Part shown: positions 18,975 through 30,388 of the stretch, one piece after another | How the letters are laid out: each line of letters begins with the position of its first letter | How positions within the stretch are numbered: the first letter of the stretch is position 1 | Source of the DNA: Candidatus Korobacter versatilis | GTDB taxonomy: Bacteria > Acidobacteriota > Terriglobia > Terriglobales > Acidobacteriaceae | Reading direction: 5' to 3' | DNA: 64,000 nucleotides | Assembly (NCBI GenBank): GCA_016185395.1 | Contig: JACPNR010000005.1 | Location: forward strand, 1 to 64,000 | Program-made: the position numbers and the translations under genes | Notes under the pieces: model-generated | Seen by the model: the letters and a program-made list of their open reading frames with translations, nothing else | Databases searched by the model: none | Told to the model about the DNA's origin: nothing

Positions 18975-20670
18975 GCGCCACCTTCCTGGCCAACGCCTGC
19001 GGCAAGCGCACCGGCGCTTCCGCCACCTGTCCTTTTACCTCCAGAATGAACTCTGCGCCCTCGCCCGGCGTCGAACGCACCGCAATGGCCGCTTCATGCG
19101 CTTGCACGATCTGATAGACGATGGCCAGACCCAGTCCAGTCCCCTCTTCGAACTGCGATTGGAAGGGCTCGAATATCTTTTCCACCTGCTGCGGCGTGAG
19201 TCCCGGACCGGTATCGCGGAAGCTGATGCGCCAAGCAGCGCCTTCGGGAATCTCGGCGGCCGCGAGCGCCACGCGCAGCGTCCCGCCTTGCGGCATGGCG
19301 CGCATCGCGTTCTCACAGATGTTCCAGAACACCTGCTTCATCTTGTCGCCATCGACCACCGCCCAGGCTTCCTTGGCCTGGAAATCGCGCTCGATGCGCA
19401 CCGGCGGGCCGCCGGCCGCGGGACGGTTCTCGAGCAGCGTGAGCGTGTCTTCGACGAGCGATCGCAGGTCGCAGCGCGTGAAACGGTAGTTCTTCTCGCG
19501 CGAGAAGATGAGAAAGTCGGTAACGATGGAGTTCAGCCGGTCGGATTCGCGCGTGACGATCTCAAGCAGCTCGCGCTGTTCCTCGGTCAGGGTTGCGATG
19601 GACGACAGCACCTTCACCGAACCGCCGATGGACGACAGCGGATTGCGGACTTCGTGCGCGATACCGGCGGCCATGCGTCCCACGGCGGCGAGGCGGTCGC
19701 GCATGCGCACTTCGCGCTCCAGACGGCGGATGTCGGTGAGGTCGTCGAGCGTGTAGACGTGTCCCAGGACGCCGCGCTCGGGCACGACCAGCGCGGAGCC
19801 GGTCACGGCGAGCGTCTTCTCTTCCATCTTCGGCGTCGCGTAGCGCACCTCCGCGTGCGCGGTGGTCGAGCGGACGGCGGGCAGGCGGTCGAGGAAGAGT
19901 TGCGTCACCGGGCGCCCGAGCAGCTCGCTCGCGGGCCGCTCCAGCAGCATCTCAGCGCGCGCGTTGACGACTGAGACGCGTCCATCGAGTCCGGTAGTGA
20001 TGAGCCCGCCGGACATCGAGTTGATGATGTTCTCGTGCAACGCCTGCAGGTTCTCGAGCGCGCCGCTCATGTCCGCGAGTTCCACGTCGGCCATGCGCAG
20101 CTTGTTGCTCAGCGTGGTCGCGAGGTACGCGATGGCCATGAAGGCGAACAGGTTGATGAAGATCACGGCCTGCAGCGACTTCGGGTCAGGCCGCGAGGTC
20201 GAATAGGAGTGGATGGCGTCGAAGTAGGTGAGCTCGACCAGCGCGCCGAACAGGATGAAGCAGAACGCCGCCGTCAGGTAGGCCCATATCCGCGAGAACA
20301 GGATGCTGGCCATGATGATGACCAGCGGATAAAGAAAGATGAACGAGGTGTCCTGTCCACCGGTTAGGTAGACGATCCCGGTAGTGAACGCGAGGTCACT
20401 GAACACCTGCAGCCGCGCCTGGTTGCGGTAGTCATCCCAGAGGAATAGCAGCAGGACGTAGAACACCGCGATGGTGAACCAGAGCACGATCACGCTGACG
20501 AACAGCCGCTCCGGCACCGGAGTCGGCGTAAGCCGCGTGATGGCCAGCTCGATGGCGAGCAGGAAGGTGATGATGATGATGCGGACCTTCGCCAGCCAAG
20601 TGAGCCAAGTGCGCTCGTTGAAGTTTGTTCCCATGATGATCTTCGGTCCCGGACACACCACGCCTGCCAT
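18967..20670 (-). CDS. pilS: sensor histidine kinase PilS
   Basis: 567 residues. The N-terminal half has six hydrophobic segments (roughly 28-48, 56-77, 92-105, 110-140, 168-188), then a PAS-like region (about 205-310), HisKA with phosphoacceptor His339 in GIAHEVRNPLSS, and an ATPase domain with the N box NICENAMRAM, DTGPGL and GTGLGLAIV. This is the PilS layout: a six-helix membrane sensor for pilin level. The ATG at 20670 leaves 33 bases after the pilC stop; an alternative Met at 20634 is possible because neither has a strong ribosome binding site. Confidence 0.9.
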
Positions 20671-20703
20671 CGCAGCTTGCGTCGTTGCCGGGGGACTCCT
20701 GGC

Positions 20704-21912
20704 CTAGCCGGAGAGCTTGGCGATCAGTGAGAACAACGGCATGTACAGCGAGATCACGATGCCGCCGACGGCCACACCGAGGAAGCCGATCAGCAACGGC
20801 TCCATCAACGTGAGCATGTCTTTGGTGGCGGCGTCGACTTCATCTTCGTAGAAGTCGGCGATCTTCTGCAGCATGGCGTCCATGGCGCCGGTGGCTTCAC
20901 CCACGCCGATCATCTGCGTCACCATGTTGGGGAACACGCCCGATTCACGCAGCGGATCCACGATGGTGCGGCCTTCTTCGATCGCTTTGCGAACTTTCAA
21001 GAGCGCTTCTTCGAGCACAGCGTTGCCCGACGTGCGGGCAGTGATGGAGAGGCCTTCCAGGATGGGTACGCCGGAAGTGATCAGCGTGCCCAGCGTGCGC
21101 GTGAAGCGCGCGACCGCGATCTTGCGCAGCAGCATGCCGATGATGGGCGCGTTCAGCATGATCTTGTCGAGCGCGTAGCGCCCTTGCGGAGACTTGCGGA
21201 TCTGCTTGATGCCGAAATACGCGGCGACCGGCAAGCCGATCAGTCCCCACCAGAACGTCTGCACGAAACTGCTGAGCCCCATCACGATCTTGGTGGGCAG
21301 CGGCAGTGGCACGCCCAAGCCTTGGAAGAGGTTGGCGAACGTCGGGACGACGAACTTCAACAGGCCGGCGACGACGATGAGCGCGATGCCGATGACGGAC
21401 GTCGGGTAAATGGACGCCGACTTGATGGCGCCCTTCAACTTCACCGCCTTTTCCACGTAAGTCGCAAGGCGTTGCAAGATGACGTCGAGAATACCGCCGG
21501 TCTCGCCGGCCTCGATCATGTTGACCGTGAGGTCATCGAATATCTTGGGGAAACCGCGCATGGCGTTGGCGAGCGTAGAGCCGCCTTCCACCGAGCTGCG
21601 CACGCCCGCGAGACACTTCTGGAAGGCGAGGTTTTCCTGGTTGGCGCCCAGGATCTCGAGGCACTGTACCAACGGAAGGCCGGCATCGATCATGACCGAG
21701 AATTGCCGGAAGAAGATGGCGATCTCCTTCGTCGCCACTTTCCCGCCGCCGATCTTCGGCAGCGCGAATTCCTTACCCTTCTCGGTGATCTTTTCGGCAC
21801 GGATGCGCTCGCGCTTCAGGGCAGCTTCGAGCACGCCCTTGTTCTCTGCGGCACGCTCTCCGCTGACCTTTTTGCCGGCGGCGTCCGTTCCCTTGAATGT
21901 GAATACTGGCAT
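20704..21912 (-). CDS. pilC: type IV pilus inner-membrane platform protein PilC
   Basis: 402 residues with two GspF/PilC repeats, each ending in hydrophobic helices. Family features include FFRQFSVMIDAGLPLVQCL, MIEAGETGGILDVILQRLATYVEKA, RFTRTLGTLITSGVPILEGL and VTQMIGVGEATGAMDAML. PilC is the membrane platform engaged by the PilB and PilT motor ATPases. It sits between pilT and pilS on the same strand. A GGAGG box precedes the ATG. Confidence 0.95.
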   Translation of the reverse strand: MPVFTFKGTDAAGKKVSGERAAENKGVLEAALKRERIRAEKITEKGKEFALPKIGGGKVATKEIAIFFRQFSVMIDAGLPLVQCLEILGANQENLAFQKCLAGVRSSVEGGSTLANAMRGFPKIFDDLTVNMIEAGETGGILDVILQRLATYVEKAVKLKGAIKSASIYPTSVIGIALIVVAGLLKFVVPTFANLFQGLGVPLPLPTKIVMGLSSFVQTFWWGLIGLPVAAYFGIKQIRKSPQGRYALDKIMLNAPIIGMLLRKIAVARFTRTLGTLITSGVPILEGLSITARTSGNAVLEEALLKVRKAIEEGRTIVDPLRESGVFPNMVTQMIGVGEATGAMDAMLQKIADFYEDEVDAATKDMLTLMEPLLIGFLGVAVGGIVISLYMPLFSLIAKLSG

Positions 21913-21966
21913 GTCTGACCTCCGTTACGGGTTCCCACTTCCAGGTTCTGGTGCGTCGTGCTGGTC

Positions 21967-23082
21967 TTACCGCTTTGCCGCTGCGGCGCCCGGCGCCGGA
22001 CGCGCCACGCCTCCGCTGCGATTGATGATCTCCTGCAATTCGTCCGGGTTCGACGACCGGATCAGCGCCGTGTCGAGCGAGATCTGCTTCGTCAGATACA
22101 GCGTAGCGAGCGACTGGTTGAACGTCTGCATGCCGAACTTTTCCTGGCCCGACTGCATGGCAGAATAGATCTGGTGGATCTTGTCTTCACGGATCAGGTT
22201 GCGGATGGCCGCGTTCGGCACCAGGATCTCCATCGCCATGGCGCGTCCCTGGCCGCCGATCTTCGGCAGCAACGCCTGGCAAAGGATGCCCTCCAGCACC
22301 AGCGAGAGCTGCGCGCGGATCTGAGACTGCTGGTGCGACGGGAAAACGTCGATCACGCGGTTGATGGTCGAGGAGGCGGAGTTTGTGTGCAAGGTGCCGA
22401 AAGTGAGGTGGCCCGTTTCGGCGATGCGCAGCGCGGCTTCGATGGTCTCCATGTCGCGCATCTCGCCGATGAGGACGACGTCGGGATCTTCACGCAGCGC
22501 CGCGCGTAGGGATTCCGCGAAGCCCTTCGTATCGGAGTGCACCTCGCGCTGGTTCACCAGGCAATTCTTGTGCTGGTGCACGAACTCGATGGGGTCTTCG
22601 ATGGTGATCATATGCTCGTGCCGCTCGGTGTTGATCTTGTCGAGCATGGCGGCGAGTGTGGTCGATTTGCCGGAACCCGTCGGGCCCGTGACCAGGATCA
22701 GTCCGCGCGGGCGGTCGCAGAGCTTCGCGACGACCGGCGGCAGCGCGAGCTGCTGGAACGATTTGATCTCGAAGGGGATCACGCGGAAGACGGCGGCGGT
22801 AGCGCCGCGCTGGTTGAAGCAGTTGCCGCGGAAGCGCGCCAGGCCTTTCAATCCGAACGAGAAGTCGAGTTCGAGGTTCTCTTCGAAGCGGTGCTTCTGC
22901 GCATCGGTGAGCACGCTGTAGGCCAGCGACTTGGTGTCCGACGGCGTGAGCGGCGGCATGTCGAGCGGTTGCAGGTGTCCGTGGACGCGCACCTGCGGCG
23001 GGGAATTCGTGGTGATGTGCAGATCGCTGCCGTTCATCTCGAGCATCTTCTTGAGCAGGTCACTGAGCGTTGCTGTCGGCAT
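21967..23082 (-). CDS. pilT: twitching motility retraction ATPase PilT
   Basis: 371 residues. The N-terminal PAS-like domain (LLKKMLEMNGSDLHI) precedes the ATPase core with Walker A GPTGSGKST, the Asp box and EDPIEFVH, Walker B VVLIGEMRDMETIEAALRIAETGHLTFGTLHTN, and the PilT-diagnostic AIRNLIREDKIHQIYS near the C-terminus. It drives pilus retraction. A Pro/Ala-rich tail follows. It lies 37 bases after pilB and 54 before pilC. Confidence 0.96.
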   Translation of the reverse strand: MPTATLSDLLKKMLEMNGSDLHITTNSPPQVRVHGHLQPLDMPPLTPSDTKSLAYSVLTDAQKHRFEENLELDFSFGLKGLARFRGNCFNQRGATAAVFRVIPFEIKSFQQLALPPVVAKLCDRPRGLILVTGPTGSGKSTTLAAMLDKINTERHEHMITIEDPIEFVHQHKNCLVNQREVHSDTKGFAESLRAALREDPDVVLIGEMRDMETIEAALRIAETGHLTFGTLHTNSASSTINRVIDVFPSHQQSQIRAQLSLVLEGILCQALLPKIGGQGRAMAMEILVPNAAIRNLIREDKIHQIYSAMQSGQEKFGMQTFNQSLATLYLTKQISLDTALIRSSNPDELQEIINRSGGVARPAPGAAAAKR

Positions 23083-23119
23083 GCCTTCTCTTCCCCTCGT
23101 CGGTTCCGAACTCTGTTTT

Positions 23120-24835
23120 TTAGTGGACGGTCTCGCGCGCCACTTCTTCCAATGTCGTCTGCCCGGACATCGCCTTGATCAGTCCGCTGCGGCGCAGCGT
23201 GATCATGCCGCGCTCGATGGCCTTCTTCTTCAACTCCACGGCGGAGGCGCCCACCAGGATCAGTTCGCGCAGCTCGTCGTCAATCTCCATGACTTCATAC
23301 AGGCCGCAGCGTCCCTTGTAGCCGCTGTTCCCGCATGTCGCGCAGCCCTTGCCCTTGTAGACCTTCACCGTCTTCGACTCTTCCGGCGTGAAGCCGTTCT
23401 CGATCATCGCCTGCGGCGGCAACGCGACCTCTTCCTTGCAATCGACGCAGATGCGCCGCACCAGGCGTTGCGCCACGATCAAGTGCACCGAGGTGGCGAC
23501 CAGGAACGGCTCGATGCCCATGTTCATCAGGCGGCTGATGGTTTCCGGCGCGCCGTTCGTGTGCAGCGTAGAAAGCACCAAGTGGCCCGTGAGAGCGGCC
23601 TTGATGGCGATCTCGGCCGTTTCGAAGTCGCGGATCTCGCCCACCAGGATGATGTTTGGATCCTGCCGCAGGAATGAGCGCAGTGCCGCGGCGAAGTTCA
23701 GCCCGATGGCTTCCTTCATCTGCACCTGGTTCACGCCGGAGAGCTGGAACTCGACCGGATCTTCCGCGGTCATGATGTTGGTGTCCGGCTGGTTCAAGCG
23801 CGAGATGGCGGAGTAGAGCGTGTTCGTCTTGCCCGAACCGGTGGGGCCGGTGACCAGCACCATGCCGTACGGCTTCAAGATGGCTTTGGTGAATTTCTCC
23901 AGCGACTCCGGCTCGAAACCAAGCTTGGTCATGTCGAGACGCAAGTTCTCTTTGTCGAGCAACCGCATCACGATCTTTTCGCCCCAGAGCGTGGGCAGCG
24001 TGCTCACGCGGTAATCGAGCTGCTTTTTCTTGCCGCCGATCTGCATCTTCAGCATGATGCGTCCGTCTTGCGGCAGGCGCTTCTCTGAGATGTCGAGCTT
24101 CGCCATGATCTTGATGCGCGACGTGATGGCGTCCTTCAATTTCGCCGGCGGGTTCATGATCGAGTGCAGCATCCCGTCGATGCGGAAGCGCACGCGATAT
24201 TCCTTCTCGTAGGGCTCCACGTGGATGTCGGAAGCGCCGCGCTTCACCGCGTCGGTGAGGATGAGGTTCACGAGCTTCACGATGGGCGCTTCGTCGGCCG
24301 CCTTCTCCAACTCACCCAGACCCATCTCGGTCGGGTCTTCGGTCAGCTCGACGTCGGCCTCGCCCATCTCCGCCACCGAGGCCATGACCTTCTCCATGTC
24401 CTCTTCCTGGCTGGAGCCGTAGGCCTTCTCGATGTGCTCCATGATCGCGCTCTCGCTCGCGACCACCGGCTCGATGTTGAAGCCGGTCATGAACTTGATG
24501 TCGTCCATGGCGAATACGTTCGTGGGATCGACCATCGCGATGGTCAGCGACGCGCCCACGCGTGAGAGTGGCAGGATCTGGTAGCGCTTGGCCGTCTCCT
24601 GTGGGATCAGCTTTACCACCGAGCCATCGATCTCGAAGAACGAGAGGTTGATGGCCGGCACGCCATACTGCCGCGAGAGGAAATTGGTGACGTCCTCGTC
24701 GGAGAGGAACCCCAGCTTCACGAGTGCCGAACCCAGGCGCGCCCCCGATTCCTTCTGGGTCTTGAGCGCCTGCTCCAGTTGCTCGGGGGTGATGACCTTC
24801 TCTTTAACCAGCAGATCGCCGAGACGCTGCGACAT
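23120..24835 (-). CDS. pilB: type IV pilus extension ATPase PilB
   Basis: About 571 residues. The N-terminal MshEN domain (MSQRLGDLLVKEKVITPEQLEQALK) may bind c-di-GMP. The core has RLPQDGRIMLK, Walker A GPTGSGKTNTLYS, TAEDPVEFQL, Walker B ILVGEIRDFETAEIAIKAALTGH and a zinc tetracysteine (CxxC near residue 460, CATCGNSGYKGRCG). It powers pilus extension. The start at 24835 matches the family N-terminus; a longer frame to 24943 would cross the promoter. It is the first gene of the pilB-T-C-S-R operon. Confidence 0.95.
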   Translation of the reverse strand: MSQRLGDLLVKEKVITPEQLEQALKTQKESGARLGSALVKLGFLSDEDVTNFLSRQYGVPAINLSFFEIDGSVVKLIPQETAKRYQILPLSRVGASLTIAMVDPTNVFAMDDIKFMTGFNIEPVVASESAIMEHIEKAYGSSQEEDMEKVMASVAEMGEADVELTEDPTEMGLGELEKAADEAPIVKLVNLILTDAVKRGASDIHVEPYEKEYRVRFRIDGMLHSIMNPPAKLKDAITSRIKIMAKLDISEKRLPQDGRIMLKMQIGGKKKQLDYRVSTLPTLWGEKIVMRLLDKENLRLDMTKLGFEPESLEKFTKAILKPYGMVLVTGPTGSGKTNTLYSAISRLNQPDTNIMTAEDPVEFQLSGVNQVQMKEAIGLNFAAALRSFLRQDPNIILVGEIRDFETAEIAIKAALTGHLVLSTLHTNGAPETISRLMNMGIEPFLVATSVHLIVAQRLVRRICVDCKEEVALPPQAMIENGFTPEESKTVKVYKGKGCATCGNSGYKGRCGLYEVMEIDDELRELILVGASAVELKKKAIERGMITLRRSGLIKAMSGQTTLEEVARETVH

Positions 24836-24921
24836 ACTTCTTTTTTCCGATCGGAACTGGATTCGACTGCGCCCCCGAATGCGCGGGGCCCTGAAGCTGA
24901 CTGGGGGAAAGATGTGCGCGC

Positions 24922-24972
24922 ATCGTATGTCGCATTGACACAAATTGTCAATCGAGAATTGTTGCTCGATTG
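24922..24972 (-). promoter_or_regulatory. pilB operon promoter with two inverted repeats
   Basis: On the minus strand TTGACA (24951-24946) is followed after 18 bases by TACGAT (24927-24922), a good sigma-70-type promoter 87 bases before the pilB ATG. ATTGACA-N5-TGTCAAT (24934-24952) overlaps the -35 box and CAATCGAG-N8-CTCGATTG (24949-24972) lies just upstream. Either could be an operator. I see no sigma-54 box here. Confidence 0.55.
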
Positions 24973-25102
24973 GTAACCGGACGCGAACTCGGCAACGTCC
25001 GCATCGTTTTACGGAATCAGGTATTTAGCTGGGTCGCAGGATGGATTTCGGCTGAGTCCAGCCGACGCGAAGCCGGCATGCTCCACGTCGTAGACTGGGG
25101 GC

Positions 25103-25861
25103 GTGCGGAAACAAAGGAAAAGCGGAGTGCGGGACGGTTCGGACGGCGCCGTCCGCCGCTACTACGCCGCGCTTCTCGCGCGCTGGGGAGCGCAGCATTG
25201 GTGGCCGGCGCAGTCCCGCTTCGAGGTGATCGTCGGCGCCTTCCTGACGCAAAACACCTCTTGGACCAACGTGGAGAAGGCGATGCGCAATCTGCGTCGC
25301 GCCCGCAAGCTCTCGCTCGATGGGGTCCGCTCGACGCCCGAGCCGGCGCTGGCGCAGCTCATCCGGTCGTCGGGGTATTACCAGCAGAAAGCGCACCGCT
25401 TGAAGCGCTTCGTATCGTGGCTAGACGCGACGCACGGTAGCTCGCTCGACCGCATGTTCGCGCAGCCCACGCCGATCCTGCGGGCCGAGTTGCTGGCGCT
25501 CCACGGAGTCGGCCCAGAAACAGCGGATTCCATCCTGCTTTATGCCGGCGGACATCCGGTGTTCGTGGTGGATGCCTACACGCGGCGCGTCTTCGAGCGC
25601 CACAGGCTCGTCTCACGGAAAGCGCCGTATGACGAACTGCGTGCGCTGGTCGAGGGTTCGCTCGTCGCATTGGGCGGAGAGCTGGAACGCGGGAGCGAGC
25701 CGATGCATCCACCCTCGCGCATGAGCCGCGCACCACGCGAGGAGCTCGCGCAGCACTTCAATGAGTTTCACGGATTGATCGTTCGCACCGGCAAGGACTT
25801 CTGCGGCACCAAGGCGACCTGCGCCGGATGCCCGCTCGAGCCGTTCCTGCCACATCGCTGA
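25103..25861 (+). CDS. HhH-GPD DNA glycosylase, endonuclease III/MagIII-like
   Basis: 252 residues. The helix-hairpin-helix and catalytic segment LHGVGPETADSILLYAGG then VFVVDAYTRRV contain the conserved Asp of the GPD motif. FNEFHGLIVRTGKDFC and CAGCPL at the C-terminus resemble the iron-sulfur loop of endonuclease III relatives, but only three Cys are present (C-x5-C-x2-C) and the fourth is absent. It likely removes damaged bases. The start could be GTG at 25103 or GTG at 25127, which has an AAGGA box 8-10 bases upstream. Confidence 0.82.
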   Translation: MRKQRKSGVRDGSDGAVRRYYAALLARWGAQHWWPAQSRFEVIVGAFLTQNTSWTNVEKAMRNLRRARKLSLDGVRSTPEPALAQLIRSSGYYQQKAHRLKRFVSWLDATHGSSLDRMFAQPTPILRAELLALHGVGPETADSILLYAGGHPVFVVDAYTRRVFERHRLVSRKAPYDELRALVEGSLVALGGELERGSEPMHPPSRMSRAPREELAQHFNEFHGLIVRTGKDFCGTKATCAGCPLEPFLPHR

Positions 25862-25882
25862 TCATCGGCGGGCAGAACGAGA

Positions 25883-25908
25883 AACGGGCAGCCCGAAGGC
25901 TGCCCGTT
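25883..25908. terminator. bidirectional hairpin terminator between convergent genes
   Basis: AACGGGCAGCC pairs perfectly with GGCTGCCCGTT around a CGAA loop (11 bp stem). It lies between the stop of the DNA glycosylase gene and the stop of the LPxTG-like protein gene. The poly-T tail is weak on both strands. Confidence 0.7.
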
Positions 25909-25930
25909 GTTGCAACGTTATGTTGATCGC

Positions 25931-26398
25931 TTACTTGCGTTTGCGAGAGACAGCGCCCGCGGCGAGCGAGCCCAGTCCAAGCAGTCCGAGCAGCGGCAGC
26001 GGCGAAGCGGTCTGCGGCAGTTTCTGGCCGCTGGCGCTTTTGTTGCCCATGTTCTGGTCAGTCGCCGGAGCAGCGCTCTGATCGGCCGCCGGAGCGGTCG
26101 TGTCGGCCGCCGGAGCAGCAGTCGTGTTCTGGTCCGTGGTGGTGGTGGTCGGCGAGTTGGTGGTCGAAGTCGTGCTCGCCGCGTTCGGATCCGTTGCCGG
26201 CGCGGTGGTCTGCGGCGTGGCGGTCTGGTCGGTCGGCGCCGGCTGGGCAGGCTGCGCCTGCTGGTCGGTCGAGGAAGGCTGGGCCGTGGTGCTCTGCGGC
26301 TGCGCGTTAGGATCGGTCGTTGTGCCAGTGCTGCTCTGGGCGAATGTCAGGCCCGCGATGAGCAGTACGAAGAGTGTGAGGAAAGCGTATTTCCGCAT
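25931..26398 (-). CDS. secreted Thr/Gln/Pro-rich protein with LPxTG-like C-terminal anchor
   Basis: 155 residues: signal peptide (MRKYAFLTLFVLLIAGLTFAQ), then a low-complexity region of about 90 residues rich in Thr, Gln, Pro, Ala and Asp (repeats like PAPTDQTATPQTTAPATDPN), and a tripartite C-terminus KLPQTASPLPLLGLLGLGSLAAGAVSRKRK read as LPQTA motif, hydrophobic helix and basic tail. This is the layout of sortase substrates, in a genome that otherwise looks diderm. The natively unfolded body suggests a surface or matrix role. AAGGAG lies 8 bases before the ATG. No sortase gene is in the window. Confidence 0.72.
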   Translation of the reverse strand: MRKYAFLTLFVLLIAGLTFAQSSTGTTTDPNAQPQSTTAQPSSTDQQAQPAQPAPTDQTATPQTTAPATDPNAASTTSTTNSPTTTTTDQNTTAAPAADTTAPAADQSAAPATDQNMGNKSASGQKLPQTASPLPLLGLLGLGSLAAGAVSRKRK

Positions 26399-26799
26399 GT
26401 AAGAAGCTCCTTACCGGATTTTGGGTACTTCAAGCTCTTGCAGTTAGAAGTAAGTTACTAGCGGCGGGTTTGCCCGCTCTTCCTTTCGTCCTAGGCAGCG
26501 CGAGGAAGCATCGAGGGTTGCTGCGGGACGGCTACTCTGCGTCCAGGTCCACGACCAGCGTGAGGTTGGGCGCGCCGGAGGGGCAAAGCCCATCTCGCAG
26601 ATAGCGGAAGCGGGCTTCACAGGCCGGATTGGCACGCTTTGCCGGCATGAGACGAAGAGGGTTTCGTGTACCTCAGATGCCCTGCGCGACGGTGGTGCTT
26701 GCTCCCTTACCCGCGGTGCATCGCGCCAATGCGCGTCTATAATGGCGGCACAGCTCCGGCCCATCTCCTGCAGTCAGGCTCTCTCCGGAGCGTCTCCTA
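26399..26799 (+). promoter_or_regulatory. divergent intergenic region with candidate -10 for the NtrY-like kinase
   Basis: About 400 bases without a credible gene. TATAAT at 26738-26743 lies 57 bases before the kinase GTG start; the corresponding -35 (GGTGCA) is poor. A short GCGGG-TTTG-CCCGC hairpin lies near 26464-26477. The open frame on the minus strand here shows no family motif. Confidence 0.35.
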
Positions 26800-29035
26800 G
26801 TGGCTTCGACTCCGCAGAACCCGAAGAGCTCCGGCCGGCGCATGACGGGCGTGATCATCCTGCTTGTCGTCGTGGTCCTCCTGTTCCTGGCCCTCGCCTC
26901 GCAGACGGCCTTTAACCTCACCTTCCTGCGGCCGGAGACCTCCGAGCAGACGCTCCTCTTCACCGCGCTGTCTGCCCTGATCTTCCTCGTCTTCGTCGCA
27001 CTCACTTTCGTCCTTGGACGCAACCTGCTGAAGCTCTATGCCGAGCGACGCACCGGCGTCCTTGGTTCCAAGTTCCGGACGCGCATGGTGGTGGGCGCAC
27101 TGTTGCTCTCGTTCCTGCCCGTCATCTTCCTATTCCAGTTCGCGTACCTGCTGATGAACCGCTCCATCGAGAAGTGGTTCTCCGGTCCGGTGGAAGAGTT
27201 GCGCGAGGAGTCCGGACGCGTCGCCACGATGATGGCGCGCTACGCCGCCGACAACGCCCGCAGCGAGGCCGATGCCATCGCCAGCACGCCCGAAGTGCGG
27301 CGCGCCTTTGCCACCGGCAACTACTCCGCCGTACTGGCCGAGTTCCATCGCCACCAGCAGACGCTGCAAGGAGGCTTCGCGGTCGCCACCGTCGCCGATG
27401 ACAGTGTCGCGAGCCTCGGTTTGCCGCAACCCTGGGGAGTGTTGCGCTCCAAGCTGCGCGCCGCCGCCGAGGCGCACGGCAAGCAGCTCCCAGCTTTCAT
27501 GCTCGGCGACAAGGAATACATCCTGGGCGCCGCCTCGATTGAAGACGGTGGCCGGATCATCGTTGCCATCCCGTTGCCGGCGCAGTTCTCATCGACGCTG
27601 AGTGAGATCGAGCAGACGCAGCGCCGCTACTTCGAGCTGGCGCAGCAACGCAAACAAGTTCGCCGTACTTACATCGGCTTCCTACTCCTGCTCACCGTGC
27701 TGGTACTCTTCGCCGCCACGTGGCTTGCGCTCTTTCTGTCGAAGCAAGTCACGCGACCGGTCTCCGCACTCGCGGAAGCGACCGACCAGATATCCAAGGG
27801 GAACCTTACCTACCGCGTGGACGTGCCCGCCGCGAACGAGCTGGGCGACCTGGTGGCCAGTTTCAACCGCATGGCCACCGAGCTCGAGAGCAACCGCAAG
27901 CAGATCGAAGCTTCCACGCGCGACGTGGAGGACGCCAACGTCGAACTCGAACAGCGGCGCCGGCAGATCGAGACCATCCTCGAGAGCATCCCCACCGGCG
28001 TGCTCTCGCTCAACGACGACAAGCGCGTTACGCGCACCAACCATGTCTTCCTCCGCATCTTCGGCGCCGCGAAGGTGGCCACCGGCTCGACCCTGCGCGA
28101 CCTATTTCCGCCCGAGGTCGTGGACGACATCGAGCACATGCTGCGCAAGGCGGACCGCATGGGTACCAGCTCGAGCCAGATGGAGATTGCCGGCGCTCGC
28201 GGACGCGTCCACGTCTCGCTCACCGTCGCATCGCTCCAACTCGAGCGCCAGCGATTGGGCTATGTCCTCGTCTTCGAAGATCTCTCAGACCTTCTAAAAG
28301 CACAGAAGCAAGCCGCGTGGCGCGAGGTCGCGCGGCGGGTGGCGCACGAGATCAAGAACCCGCTCACGCCCATCGCGCTCTCCGCGGAACGCATCCGCCG
28401 GCATCTCGAGCGCGGCGCAATCCCTGACGAGGAATCCATCGCCGTCATCCACGGCTGCGCCGAGACCATCGCCGGCGCCATCGAAACCGTGCGTACGCTG
28501 GTCGACGAGTTCTCCACCCTGGCGCGTTTCCCCGCTTCGCAGCCCGAGCCGGCGGACATCAACGCCGTCATCGAAGGCGCCCTCGCCCTGTTCAACGGAC
28601 GTCTCGACGGCATCGCCGTCCGCACCGAGCTCGACCGCTCGTTGCCGAAAGTGCTTGCTGATCCGGAAGCCATCCGCCGCGCCATCGCCAACCTGGTGGA
28701 CAACGCCGCCGAAGCCATGCAGGAATCGCTGCTGCGCGAGGTCCACATCTCGACCGCATTGCTCGGCAACAGGGACGCGGTCGAGATCGTGGTCGCAGAC
28801 ACCGGCCACGGCGTGACGCGCGAGCTCAAGGAAAAACTGTTTCTGCCATACTTCTCCACCAAGAAGCGCGGCACCGGACTGGGGCTCGCCATCGTGAGCC
28901 GCATCATCGAAGACCACCACGGCTCCATCCGCGTGGAGGAGAACCTTCCGGTGGGCGCGCGCTTCATCGTGGAGCTGCCCGTCGCGAGCGAGAGCGAAGC
29001 TCATTTGCCGCCCGAGGATCCAGCCAAGACATCTC

Positions 29036-29058
<23 letters not shown>
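26800..29058 (+). CDS. NtrY-like membrane sensor histidine kinase
   Basis: 752 residues. Three N-terminal helices (about 17-36, 49-70, 93-113), a periplasmic domain to about 285, a fourth helix (GFLLLLTVLVLFAATWLALFL), a HAMP domain (VTRPVSALAEATDQISKGNLTYRV), a PAS domain (about 385-495), HisKA with His516 in VAHEIKNPLTPIALSAERI, and an ATPase domain (NLVDNAAEAM, DTGHGV, GTGLGLAIVSRIIE). The membrane layout and HEIKNPLTPI box match NtrY. It overlaps the next gene, a NtrX-like regulator, by 23 bases, so the two form a pair. The start is GTG at 26800. Confidence 0.9.

Positions 29059-30388
<1,330 letters not shown>

Noticed and set aside
24836-25102. sigma-54 promoter upstream of pilB
   Set aside because: I looked for a GG/GC (-24/-12) pair with correct spacing on the minus strand and did not find one; the sigma-70-type boxes fit better.
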